Below, in pieces: positions 1-9,271 of a stretch of 64,000 nt of DNA. Position 1 is the first letter of the stretch. Each line of letters starts with the position of its first letter. Position numbers and translations under genes: made by a program. The notes beneath the pieces were generated by a model. The model was not told the origin of the DNA, searched no databases, and worked only from the letters and a program-made list of their open reading frames with translations. The DNA is from Labia minor (taxonomy: Eukaryota; Arthropoda; Insecta; Dermaptera; Spongiphoridae): the NCBI GenBank assembly GCA_963082975.1, contig OY720346.1:26964720-27028719 (forward strand), read 5' to 3'.

Positions 1-1140
1 CATTCGTAACATCATATCCTTTCAATGACAAGAGAAAGATCACACCAAAAACAACAGACAATCGTCATAAATATAACCTAGCAAATGGGACATAAAAAAA
101 TATTACAATACATCAATCAATCTATAAATTGAGACGTGATGTTATAGAAAGGCAGGTAGAGGTTATTTTGAAAAATTTTGATTAGCTTAAAGAAAATTAT
201 TTATTTTTTTATGTAAGCAATAAGTATTATTAATACATAGATAATAATTTACATATTATTCTATTAATAATTTTGTAAAACTGATATATAGTAAGATTAT
301 AATATTAGAATTTAATAATAAATATTTATTTGATATATTTTATTGTAGAAGAAGTTAAATTAATAAACTGCATTTATTTACATATTTAAAAAAAAATTAA
401 TATATAAAACTACAGCAATTAATACATTACAATTATTTTTAAAGTGAATTAATCTTGTTGAATATTTTATAGTCAACTTTCATATTTTAATTATATTTAT
501 TCAATGTATAATACATATATTAAATTCTTGTGCGGTTATTTACTAGACAGGTTTTTTATATAATAAATATAAGTTACTATGTATTAATCATACATATATT
601 TATAGAATATTTTCGAGTTTTAACACATTATTATATTATTAAATATTTTAAATTGAATCAAGTCTAATATTTTATACATATAAATTAAATTTTCATATCA
701 TTTAATTAAAAAGGAACTTTTTTCACTCCTATAATAAATATTTGTAAGATTTTCTAGCTTATATGTTAAATATTAATATTAATAATTTAAAAATAAATGT
801 GAAGGCAAATTTTTGAAAGATCAATAAATTTTCTAAGGCTATTGGGCGAGTTCTTAGCTTATTTCAACGAGATAACTATTTTATTTTATAATATTTCATT
901 ATGTAAATTTTTTTCAATTTAGTGAGGTTTAAATCCCTGAACTCAAGTTCTGTAGACAGGGAGGGCTCTGACTACTTTTGTGTATAATATATTATAATAA
1001 AATAAATTAAACAATAAAAATAAACATAATAAATATATTATATTGGACTGTTTTAGTTTTTTTTTTGAGATTGAATTCTTTTCATAAATTGAAAACAAAT
1101 AACAAATAATTGATTTTGTCTGTTTATTTGTTTATTTTAT
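1..1140. other. AT-rich upstream region, no gene seen
   Basis: This stretch is strongly A/T-rich with stop codons in all frames. I see no exon with flanking splice signals, no inverted-repeat termini and no RNA gene. It lies upstream of the first exon of the + strand gene and may include its distal regulatory sequence, but nothing specific can be named. Confidence 0.5.
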
Positions 1141-1324
1141 TGGTGATTTCTTCCGTCCTCAGTTCTGAATATTTTCGGTAAACATTTGTTATCTATTTCG
1201 AAGACTAGAAATTTTGTGTTCGTGGTTCTCTTAGGTAGTTCTCTAGGTAGACTTGTAGGCGTGGAGACAGTCTCCTTGGCGAGTCCGTTAAGGAGGGGAC
1301 ATCCCACGCGGATTTGTAGTAAAA
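1141..1324 (+). promoter_or_regulatory. candidate promoter and 5' UTR of the tensin-like gene
   Basis: Base composition becomes clearly more GC-rich from about 1140 up to the ATG at 1325. An initiator-like TCAGTT sits at 1159-1164 and would give a leader of about 165 nt. An in-frame TAA at 1289-1291 precedes the ATG, so translation cannot begin further upstream in this frame. A short perfect palindrome (GGAGAC-A-GTCTCC) lies in the leader near 1263-1276. Alternatively, the CTCAG before 1161 could be a splice acceptor and this would be the second part of a spliced 5' UTR. No TATA box is convincing. Confidence 0.35.
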
Positions 1325-1465
1325 ATGCCCAGCCTAACTGAGAGTGTCAGTCTCTCGCCTGGCGTCTTATCATCTTATCAGAGCTCAATGGAGGACACAT
1401 GGCGGTGGAATCCACTCGAAACATCCCGGGAAACATTGGCCAGCTCCTGTAAAGAGAGTGACGCG
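1325..1465 (+). CDS. first coding exon of a tensin-like gene (N-terminus)
   Basis: The ATG at 1325 opens 47 codons beginning MPSLTESVSL and ending SCKESDA. They are followed by the donor GTGCGT at 1466, and the exon ends in phase 0. The next exon on the strand (3365) starts in phase 0, so the join keeps the frame directly into the C1 domain. The peptide is Ser/Thr-rich and has no domain of its own, as expected for the short variable stretch before a tensin C1 domain. Composition is much more GC-rich than its flanks, and an in-frame stop lies 12 codons upstream of the ATG. Reading past the donor gives only a low-complexity tail, which supports the splice. The exact start and the tensin assignment are inferences resting on the C1 exons downstream. 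Confidence 0.6.
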
Positions 1466-3364
1466 GTGCGTACAACATGCCACATTCCCCCCCCCACTCT
1501 CCCTCTCTCTTACTCTCTCTACTTTTACCATTGCAAAGTAGTAGTAGTAGTTTTAAAAGAAAGGAAGAAATTTACTTCAATATTTTAATAAATTATTTTA
1601 ATTTAAAGCAAAAATAATAAAAAAATTTAACGAATACCTTAAAACTATTTTTAATTTTATTTGATTTTCTTTATTAAAGAAATAAAAAGTGTCAAATACC
1701 TAAACATTCAAATTTAGTCGGCTTAGTAACCGGTTATATATTTAATATAAATATTAAATATATTAAGAATTTATGTTCTTTTTATCATTTAAAATGATAA
1801 AAAAGCAAATATTTTATTCTGCATAAATATTTAAAAAAATGTAAATAATCTAATAATTTCATTAAATTATTTAAAATTATAACTTAATTGAAAATTAAAT
1901 ATTATTTCAGTGATTATCAAAAATTAAAATAAAATTTTTTTATTTAAATTTTAATAAATTTTGGAAGAAACTGTATTTTTATTTATTTTGTTTGACATTG
2001 ATGAACGAATGTATTTTTTGAATCATTGTAGATATCAGTTGAGAAGGATAAGATTTTTAAATCTATTATATTTCTAGATTTTTTTGTTATATGCTAATTA
2101 GAATTTGTACAATAAATATTCAAATGTATGTAATATATATAGTTAAGAATAGGGTCATACTAACCCTATGGGCTGTTTGGACTACAACCCATGGGCGCCG
2201 TAACTTAAGAGGCGCTATGAATGTAAAGATGGGGTATTTGTAAATATGCTTAAACTACCAATAAAATGTAGGTTAACGAGAACTTTATTTAACCAAATTA
2301 ATATATTGATAACTGGAATGAAATATGTAAGAATTTTAATGCCTAGGCCCTTGGCTGCTAATTAGTGTGCCAAAATTGATAAGAACGGTCCTGAAGAATG
2401 TAATGAAGGCAATTTCTTCACAAATACTATTCTTAAAACATTATATTTAAAAAATTAAAGTAAAAATGTTATATTATACAAAACCTTTACTTATACCTAT
2501 ATATTTTGTAAATTGATTTTTATTTTTGAGCTAGGAATCTTCTATGTGATATAAAAAATAATTATTTTTCAATTTAATCAAATTAATCTAAATATAAAAA
2601 AACAAATTAAACAATTTCAAAAATTTAATTTGAAATTTATCTTTATCATTCCTACGATCAATGTTGATATATAATATTTATTGATTAAAATAGTGGATTT
2701 CATTAAAACGATTATTATTAAAAACAGGTAATATTTAATTTATCTATCCGGAGCTAATAATTTTTATTAAAGTCTAATATTGAAAATATTATTATATAAC
2801 AACTTTTACTAAATTTATTCTTAAACTATAGATTAAAGAAAGTTTAGTTTATATTTTTATACACTATATAATAGTTCTGACAGGCCTTTTGAATTGTGAC
2901 GTAAAAGGAGAAGTAGTCATAAAAGGACGATCCTAGATTTTAATATTTTAACTTCACATTAACAATACAACAAGTAAATATCTAAAGAAAGTCTCTACTG
3001 ATTAAAAAAAGAATATTCAAAATATATATGTATGATTATTTTTTCAGAACAATATGTATGTTATTTTAAAGATATAAAAATATTTATTTTTTTATATTCT
3101 ATGATTCTCAAAAATGGTTATTGAAATTGTTAATGTTACTTTATCTAGTTTAATTGACTATTAAATGTCACTAATTTGTATCATATATATAGAATGTAAG
3201 GAGTTTTTAATTACAATAAATAAAAATAAAGAGATTCCAATAAATATATATTTAAAGATGTTCGTATTTGTAATTTGATAAATTTTTTACTATTATAATT
3301 TATTTTTGTTATTTCAATTCGAAAATGCAAATTTTCCTATTAATAAGATGCACTTTTGTTTCAG
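1466..3364 (+). other. intron between first coding exon and C1 exon
   Basis: This is predicted intron 1 of the tensin-like gene (donor GTGCGT at 1466, acceptor TTTGTTTCAG ending at 3364). It is mostly A/T-rich. A slightly GC-richer patch at about 2150-2400 (with ACCCATGGGCGCC) may be a worn transposon fragment, but I could not assign it. Confidence 0.5.
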
Positions 3365-3473
3365 CCGGAGGCTGACTCTCAGAGTCACACGTTTCGTACA
3401 AAGGCGTTCAAACGGCCAAGACCATGCAACGTTTGCCATCAGCCCGTCCATCATCAAGGGAGCTGTTGCAGAG
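3365..3473 (+). CDS. tensin-like exon, first part of C1 zinc-finger domain
   Basis: The exon is 109 nt, with acceptor TTTGTTTCAG and donor GTGTGTA. It reads in phase 0 as PEADSQS followed by HTFRTKAFKRPRPC, then NVC and ten residues before the next Cys, ending QGSCCR plus one base. The pattern H-X12-C-X2-C-X10-C-X2-C is the first two-thirds of a phorbol-ester/DAG-type C1 domain. The ten-residue gap is shorter than in protein kinase C C1 domains and matches the C1 at the N-terminus of tensin-2-type proteins (SCRVCK...H..CE). Tensins link integrin tails to actin at focal adhesions, and their C1 precedes a PTEN-like phosphatase/C2 module that is not in this window. The exon ends in phase 1 and joins 4166-4203. 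The domain call is strong; the family call is less certain. Confidence 0.72.
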
Positions 3474-4165
3474 GTGTGTATTGATATATATATATATATA
3501 AACTATTTATTATATATTATAATTACAATGAAAATAATTAATATTATCCAATGTAATTCAAAGGGTAAATCTAAAAAGTAAAGAATTTGAGAAGGAATAA
3601 TATTCAAAGCACAGTAAAAAGTCCAAAAATTTTTGATATAAATACTTATATAAAAACTTAAATCCCAATTTGCAAAAAAAAAAACAAAAAAAAAATACAT
3701 AAATAAATAATAATAAAAAATAAATAAAGTCCTTAATATTATCTTTCAACTCATATTATTTTTCACACTTCATCTTGAATGATTCATATATTAAAAAAAT
3801 ATTTACCTTGCTATTATACATAATTAGTATCTTTTTTCTAAATAAGGATTAATTTAATGAAAATGATGATGTTTTAATTTTGTAAAATGTTTGAATTTTA
3901 TGAAAAATAATAAACTTAATATTAATTATAAAAAAATAAAACATTTCTTTCCCTAAAATAAAAAAATAGAATATTTATTTAGTATTTTATTTAAAATTTT
4001 TATATAATTCTTTAATAAAAAATTTATAATGAATTTAAAATAATTTATGAAAACAAGATAAACATTATCCATTGTCTAAATATATGTAATATATATATAT
4101 ATAGTATAAGTATTTATTAAGTTTTATGCATTAGAAATGTTTAAACTTATTTTTTTATTTTCTAG
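3474..4165 (+). other. intron splitting the C1 domain
   Basis: Intron of 692 nt between the two C1 exons, with donor GTGTGT and acceptor TTTTCTAG. It is extremely A/T-rich, with short (TA)n runs at about 3489-3500 and 4090-4102. Short antisense open frames near 3503-3749 are low-complexity Phe/Leu/Ile runs caused by poly-A tracts and are not credible genes. Confidence 0.6.
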
Positions 4166-4203
4166 TGTGCAAATTTGTTTGTCACAAGGCATGCGAAAAT
4201 AAG
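4166..4203 (+). CDS. tensin-like exon, second part of C1 zinc-finger domain
   Basis: The exon is 38 nt (acceptor TTTTCTAG, donor GTAAAAA). Joined to the phase-1 end of the previous exon it reads VCKFVCHKACENK. It supplies the fourth zinc Cys, the X4-H and the H-X2-C of the C1 signature. The last zinc Cys, seven residues on, would be the first landmark of the next exon, which I did not find in the window. The exon ends in phase 0, the same phase as the mini-exon at 12066-12086. Micro-exons of this size are easily missed by gene callers. The splice sites and the exact continuation of the zinc spacing make this a firm call despite its length. Confidence 0.72.
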
Positions 4204-5064
4204 GTAAAAATAAATCTTTATTTATTTATTTATTTATATTAATAATTTATTTAATTTATATATATATTATAATTATATATATATTATCATAATATACAAA
4301 ATACTATTAGCTTTTTCGAATTTATTAATTAAGAAGGTGAAGATTAATGAAAATTATAGAATGAGGCTGATTTTAATATTTGTTATAAATTACACACCTT
4401 TTAAGAGACAATTAAAATTATTTATGTTGCCTCAATAATTTTTTTGAATGTAAACCATTTGATTTTCTAAACTAATTAGTACAAACCTTCAACCCTAGAA
4501 AGATAATTATTTCTTTAAATCAAAAACAAATTTTGATAAAAAAAAATAAGCTATTTCTAAATTATTCTAAATACACACCTGCATCTCTATTTTCATACAT
4601 GTGAAATAATAATTTTATCTATATCACCTATATTATTTTAGAGTTATTTAATGATCGACTATTAAAATATTCATTTTTAGTGATGTTCATTTTCATCCTC
4701 ACGCCCCAAAGCGTTGTCGTTATTCATATGATGATTTATGAGATCGTAAAATGATAAAAATAAAATAAACTCACCACCCACAAAGTGAAACGAAAAAAAT
4801 AAAATAAAGCGAAGATTTTTAAATTAGAAAATTAACAAAGAGAGTGAAATTAAATATGTCTGAAGGATTAATTGATTGGTTTTGGTTGTTTTACTTTCAT
4901 TCTTATTTGATTAAGTTAGCAAAAAGCAAAAAAATTAAAAATATTTTTTTTATAAGTAGTTGAGTGTATTTTCATCCAAGTCCGAAAATATTTATAGTTT
5001 AAAATTTTTAGAATATATGTGTGTGTTATGCTTTAATTAATTTCATTAATTAGTAATGGAGGGA
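4204..5064. other. AT-rich intronic sequence, nothing recognised
   Basis: Predicted intron downstream of the second C1 exon. There is no further exon with a Cys codon at the spacing required to complete the C1 domain. No repeat with recognisable ends was found. A short less AT-rich patch near 4690-4740 is unexplained. Confidence 0.4.
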
Positions 5065-5347
5065 TGTGTGGCGATAAATATACCGACACATTAGTACTTA
5101 ATAATGACACTAGATGGAGTAGGACAACATGTCAAAGAAAAAACTATTATATTATAAACAATTAAAATAGTTAAAAAATTTAAATAATAAAAACAATAAT
5201 TCAAAAATTGTAAATAGGTGTAAAAAAATATAATTAATATATTGATAATTAAATAAATAAATAATATAAAAAAGAAAAATTATAAATAGAAAAGTTATAA
5301 AAACAAAATGCGTAGTAAAACTAACGCTCAATGTACTTATTTTTACA
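5065..5347 (+). repeat. left LTR of the Gypsy element
   Basis: It begins TGTGTGGCGATAAATA, ends TTATTTTTACA, and aligns over its length with 10431-10681. Shared blocks include ACACTAGATGGAGTAGGACA and the poly-A/T centre. It carries an extra stretch of about 25-30 bp near 5229-5270 that the right copy lacks. The two LTRs differ by several substitutions and indels, so the insertion is not recent. Confidence 0.75.
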
Positions 5348-5800
5348 TAACCACAATCCTCTACTTCTGGATATCCTATGACCATATTCAATTTCATATT
5401 CAGTTTTACCTTTTAATACACATTTTGAGCTTCTTACCATGATTGGTATTTTTCCAATAAGAAAATTATTTCTAACAATTCTCTGATTTCCTCGTGAGTA
5501 TTCAATATCTACAGTTAATCGTTTTGAATATGTCATATCTCGAAGACGAGATTCATGTGGTATGGTTGTTTGAGCCTCAACTTCTGGCATACCTACATTC
5601 ACATTGGAATATTTAATATAGAAAAGGGGACCAGCTTCACATAATACTTTTTCATTTGTTTTAACCATTTTTTAATATCAACATTAACAAAATAGTCAAA
5701 ATAATGAATATGTAAATTCACCAGACCTTTAAATTGTAAAAAAGAAGGAACAAGCTGTTGTTTTAAACTCTTTATTGCTGTTTTTAACTTGTCTTTATTT
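5348..5800 (-). pseudogene. POLR3B: POLR3B-like (RNA polymerase III second-largest subunit) fragment
   Basis: On the minus strand, 5348-5668 reads as [53 protein letters not shown] and [19 protein letters not shown]. This closely follows the N-terminal protrusion region of RPC2/POLR3B (around residues 60-150 of the human protein). Upstream on the same strand, in another frame (about 5670-5800), comes LVPSFLQFKGLVNLHIHYFD then YFVNVDIKK. This is the preceding POLR3B segment, so a one-base frameshift sits near 5668. A second shift lies near 5390, after which another frame ([18 protein letters not shown]) continues the family pattern up to the LTR edge. No introns interrupt about 150 codons, which suggests an RNA-derived copy. 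It abuts the left LTR base for base and lies where the primer-binding site should be. It is non-functional as it stands. Confidence 0.8.
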
Positions 5801-5950
5801 TTGCTTAAATTATGATAAAAACCACCCTCCCATCCCCTAATTTAAGGGAGTAGGCAGATTGGGGCCCTTAAATTACTTAGTGATTCCCAAAATTAAGATA
5901 AAGACATGCTGATCAATACTGCCGTTAACAAAACAATTTACAGAGTGAGT
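5801..5950 (+). other. Gypsy leader sequence before gag
   Basis: A GC-richer segment with CCACCCTCCCATCCCC and TTGGGGCCCTTAAATTAC lies between the POLR3B fragment and the gag start. It is probably retrotransposon untranslated leader. No clear tRNA primer-binding site (TGG-starting complement of a tRNA 3' end) was recognised. Confidence 0.4.
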
Positions 5951-6450
5951 ATGAAGATTCCGTCATTTTTTGAAAATAAACCGGAAATATTGTTCTTTCA
6001 AGTGGAGGCTTAGTTCGAATTCGCTGAAATCATAAGGGAGGCAACCAAATTTCTCTATCTAATAGCCCAAATGGAGAGCAAATACATGGAAAATTTATAC
6101 GATTTAATGGAAATATAAGATACGAAATATACGAAATCGAAAAATTGCTTGTTAAAATTATTTAAAGGAAGTAAAGAAAAATAATCAAAAAACTTACCTC
6201 GAAGGTAGAGCTAGGTGATTCAAACCCAAATCATCTACTATTAAAAATGTGTGCCCTAGCTGGAAACAACCATAATGACAAGGTACTCCAAACATTTGGT
6301 ATTGAAAATTACCTACTAATATTAAAAACATTATTATAATTAGCAAAGGTGATTTAGATAAACTGGCTGAAATAGCAGAAAAATTTTCGAAATTCTTACA
6401 TTGAAAAAATAGATGAAAGAAGCATTAAAGAAAACAGATTCCTTAAGGAA
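5951..6450 (+). pseudogene. gag of the Gypsy element, broken
   Basis: From the ATG at 5951 the reading MKIPSFFENKPEILFFQVEA then stop, followed by FEFAEIIREATKFLYLIAQM and ESKYMENLYDLME, matches the opening of gag in arthropod Gypsy elements (PPFWPEKPEIWF.QVEAQF type). Stops at about 6011 and 6117 and later frameshifts break it. The remainder to about 6440 keeps scattered similarity to the capsid region (…NNHNDKVLQT…, KDDLDKLAEIA-like) in shifting frames. The nucleocapsid part continues in the next entry. Confidence 0.65.
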
Positions 6451-7196
6451 TTGGACATTAAAAAAAAACAAATTAATGCTTTAACAACACATAGTAATAG
6501 AAACAGAAGCAGAAGTAAAAGCAAAGGAAGATTCAACGAAAACGGAAAATATTATTATTTCCATTTTAAATTTGGAAATAAGTGTTTTCAGGAAAAATGC
6601 AAAAAACCCTGCCTATGGTCGGAAAACTCCGAAAAAACAGAAGAAAGAGTAACCGACCCTTCTGTTAAAATTTCAAAAATCAGCAAGTTTGTAAAGCATA
6701 AATTATATATAAAGGATAATATTACAAAAATAAAATTCCTTATTGACACCGGAGCAGACTTTTCCACAATTCTTGCAAATAAAAACCTCAAAGGCAATTT
6801 TGATTACAAATTGTATGCTGCAAATATATGGCACCTGACTATTAAACATAGACCTGGGATTAAGAAGAAACATGCCATGGAATTTTATAATCTCAAATAT
6901 GAACAAAGGAATAATAGGTGCCAATTTTTAAATAATTTTAACTTATTAATTGATATAAAAAACAAAACAGTCATTGATGATGTTATTAAGCTAACAATTA
7001 CTTGCGAAATAGCATCAATCAATCCAGATAATACAATTGGCAAAAATATAAAATTCAGTGATTTATTTAAAAAATACAGCGAAATAGCAAAATTACCAAT
7101 AATTACGAAAGAACCACAACATGATGTTAAACACCACATAAATACAACTGGAGCACCTGTATATTGCAGAGCAAGAGAACTAGACCTTAAAACTTG
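6451..7196 (+). pseudogene. gag zinc knuckle, protease and start of pol (Gypsy)
   Basis: This is a single frame of 248 codons that starts from TTG, so it is a continuation of gag-pol rather than an independent gene. An Arg/Ser/Lys-rich stretch (SNRNRSRSKSKGRF) leads into a degenerate zinc knuckle (YYYFHFKFGNKC..KCKKPC, first Cys lost). Then comes a retroviral-type aspartic protease with the active site FLIDTGADFSTI around residue 105. The end (HDVKHHINTTGAPVYCRARE) is the conserved spacer that leads into Gypsy reverse transcriptase. The frame ends at a TGA (7195) inside what should be continuous pol. Confidence 0.75.
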
Positions 7197-7715
7197 AAAA
7201 TGGCAAAACAAGAATTTCAATTTATGCTCGATCATAGCATAATAAGACCATCAAAATTTCAATGGTCAAGTCCATTGCATATAGTTGATAAAAAAAGATG
7301 GTTCAATAAGACCTTGTGAAGACTATAGAAGATTAAATGCTCAAAAAATTCCAGATAGATATCCAATCTCTCGAATAGAAGATTTCCATCACATATTAGA
7401 CAAAACAATAATATTCTCAAAATTGGACTTAACAAAAGCCTATTTTCAATTCCAATTGTTGAAGAAGATAAACACAAAACAGCCGTAATAACACCATTTG
7501 GTCTGTTTGAATTCAATGTGATGAGATTTGAATTATCGAATGTACCAGCAACTTTTCAAAGATTCATAAATCAAGTATTCCAAGGACTAGATTTTGTCTT
7601 TCCATACTTAGACGGCATACTAGTAGCGTCAAAAGACGAAAAAGAGCATAGAAAACATCTAAAATGGTATTTGAACGATTAACACGATTTGGTCTCAATT
7701 TATTAAATATATACA
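7197..7715 (+). pseudogene. reverse transcriptase domain of the Gypsy element, inactive
   Basis: Translated pieces give KKDGSIRPCEDYRRLNAQ, DRYPISRIEDFHHILDK and FSKLDLTKAYFQ (motif A with its Asp). After a frameshift near 7460 come TPFGLFEFNVMRFELSNVPA and TFQRFINQVFQG. The catalytic YLDD box reads YLDGILVAS, so one of the two metal-binding Asp residues is replaced by Gly. The domain stops being recognisable at about 7715, right after RFGLNL, where foreign sequence begins. RNase H is missing until about 9204. Confidence 0.75.
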
Positions 7716-7721
7716 TTCATT

Positions 7722-9203
7722 GAAGGTTACAAATGCGCTTAAATTAAATATAATAATTTCATTATACTTATATACAAACAACAATAACAAAACCCTGCCC
7801 GTCAAATCGGCATATGAATCACATCGAATTTTTGTTCACAGTAACAATAGAAAAATCCCGCGTCATTCGTTCATGACGAACGACATTATTTTCAGTGTGC
7901 TTGAAATGTATTTATGACAGTCCCTCAATTGGATGTCGTTCCCAGCGTTTAGTAAAATTTCGATAAAATTACCCTCATGAACCTCCTCGCATGGCGAAGC
8001 GTAAATCAAGAAGTGGAATAAATCTTCTTTTTTAATTAAATTGCACAGGGTGCAGGCTTGATTTGGGTCCAATGTGTGTCTGTTTCTTCTCACGTAAAAT
8101 TGTAATTGTCTTGCGTTTGTTGTCCTTAGTTGTATAAAGGTCCCCGATTTAAGTAGAGCATATCAGTCCCCAATCAGATGATTTCTATTGAAGTCTAGTC
8201 TCCAGTATATTTGTGAGTAATTGGAGGACTCTAGGTTTTCCAAGTCCTGCAAAATGTATAGGCCTGTCAAAGTGTCCATTAATTCGTCCAAGAGTCTTAT
8301 CAAGTCTGTCGGGTTTTGAATGGTCCAAATGTCAGTCTTGTTGGCTGCGACGAAGAAAGATCTCAGCTGGTTAATTTCAATGATAGTTCTGGCTTCATCA
8401 TAAAAAAAGACCTGACTATGTTTACTATCTTAAAGGACACGCCAATAAGATAAAGCTTCCTCCAGAGTAGACCGCGGTCCACACTGTCAAATGCCCTCTT
8501 AAAATCTATGAAGGCACTAAACAATTTACCTCCTCTCAACCTTAGTTTGATGTTTATCAGGGAGTTAAGAATAAACAGAATATCCGTACAACCGCGACCT
8601 CTTCTGAAGCCGGACTGGCATTCGGGTATTTTCTCGTTATCTTCGACTTTCTGGTCCTCTTGCAATCTCCTGTTGAAGACTGAAATTAGGGTTCCCTCCG
8701 GCCATGCCTCCTGGCTTAGTACCTTTTCCAGTTCTGGTTCATCCACGGAAATATGGAAGGACGAGTAGGTCCTGTAGTCGGTTTTAATTCTAGTACATTC
8801 CGCCGAGGAAACTTTCAGGGTGCCTTTCAGGTGGTCCATGATAATTCCATCATCAGTATCTGGTGACAAACGGGTGACAAATATTGCCTTTCTTGGGGGA
8901 AGCTTTGCTGCAATCTGGATGGAAGAGCGAGCACCTTTACAAACCATTGATTGCTTGTCATTTCTTTTCTTTTTCTTGTGGAAAACTATTTGAAATTTCT
9001 GAGTTGAATCCTCCCCCGTTACCGCCACAGTTCTTGGAGTGTTGATTTTAGACGATTTGCCAACCTTGTTGGCATATGATGGAGTTGTGTTTTTTACAGT
9101 ACTGCTAGGTGAGGATAACCCATCCTTCGAAGATTGCCTGGCTCCAAGTCTTAGTAGCTCCTTCAGCTCCTCTTTTTCCTTTTTTAAGCATGTCATTTCC
9201 TTA
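7722..9203 (-). mobile_element. non-LTR retrotransposon fragment inserted in the Gypsy pol
   Basis: This is a reversed block of markedly higher GC content that interrupts Gypsy between RT and RNase H. It contains an ORF1-like segment fused to a partial RT (8363-9214) and a C-terminal zinc-motif region (7863-8093). The order on the minus strand is that of a LINE with internal deletions. Its limits are set by where Gypsy coding similarity stops (about 7715) and resumes (about 9238). I see no poly-A tail at the left edge and no clear duplication bracketing the insert. Confidence 0.7.
7863..8093 (-). pseudogene. LINE ORF2 C-terminal region with Cys-rich motif
   Basis: The minus strand reads RRNRHTLDPNQACTLCNL, then EEDLFHFL-like KKEDLFHFLIYASPCEEV. 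This C-X2-C … H … C arrangement is common after the reverse transcriptase in R1/I/jockey-related LINEs. Between this piece and the RT fragment (about 8094-8362) further LINE-like sequence is readable across stops (…LRSFFVAANKTDIW…LLDELMDTLTGLYIL…). No ATG is needed because this is an internal fragment. Confidence 0.55.
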
Positions 9204-9214
9204 TTCAACATCAT
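8363..9214 (-). pseudogene. LINE ORF1 fused in frame to partial reverse transcriptase
   Basis: This frame of about 283 codons starts with a charged coiled-coil segment (KEKEELKELLRLG). A Ser/Thr/Lys-rich linker follows, then an RRM-like stretch (KAIFVTRLSPDTDDGIIMDH … YSSFHISVDE) of the sort found in ORF1 proteins of several LINE clades. At about residue 195 it passes directly into reverse transcriptase: ECQSGFRRGRGCTDILFIL, then LFSAFIDFKRAFDSVDRGLL, which is motif A. The YxDD motif is absent because the frame ends at SLKLTS. An endonuclease domain, expected between ORF1 and RT, is missing. The join is therefore a deletion that happened to keep the frame. Function is unlikely. Confidence 0.65.
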
Positions 9215-9271
9215 CAATTACAATATATATCCTAATTTTCAACATCATCAATTACAATATATATCACAATT
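9204..9271. repeat. 34-bp tandem duplication at the LINE/Gypsy junction
   Basis: The block TTCAACATCATCAATTACAA with its following TATATATC occurs at 9204 and again at 9238, period 34 bp. A partial third start lies at about 9272. The second copy is in frame with the Gypsy RNase H end (HHQLQYISQFST), so the first copy is the duplicate lying next to the LINE 5' end. Confidence 0.6.

Noticed and set aside
3503..3749. Two minus-strand open frames rich in Phe/Leu/Ile
   Set aside because: They are produced by poly-A/T tracts within the intron between the C1 exons and have no complexity, splice or homology support.
8508..8768. Plus-strand open frame of 86 codons
   Set aside because: It is the antisense shadow of the LINE ORF1-RT frame.
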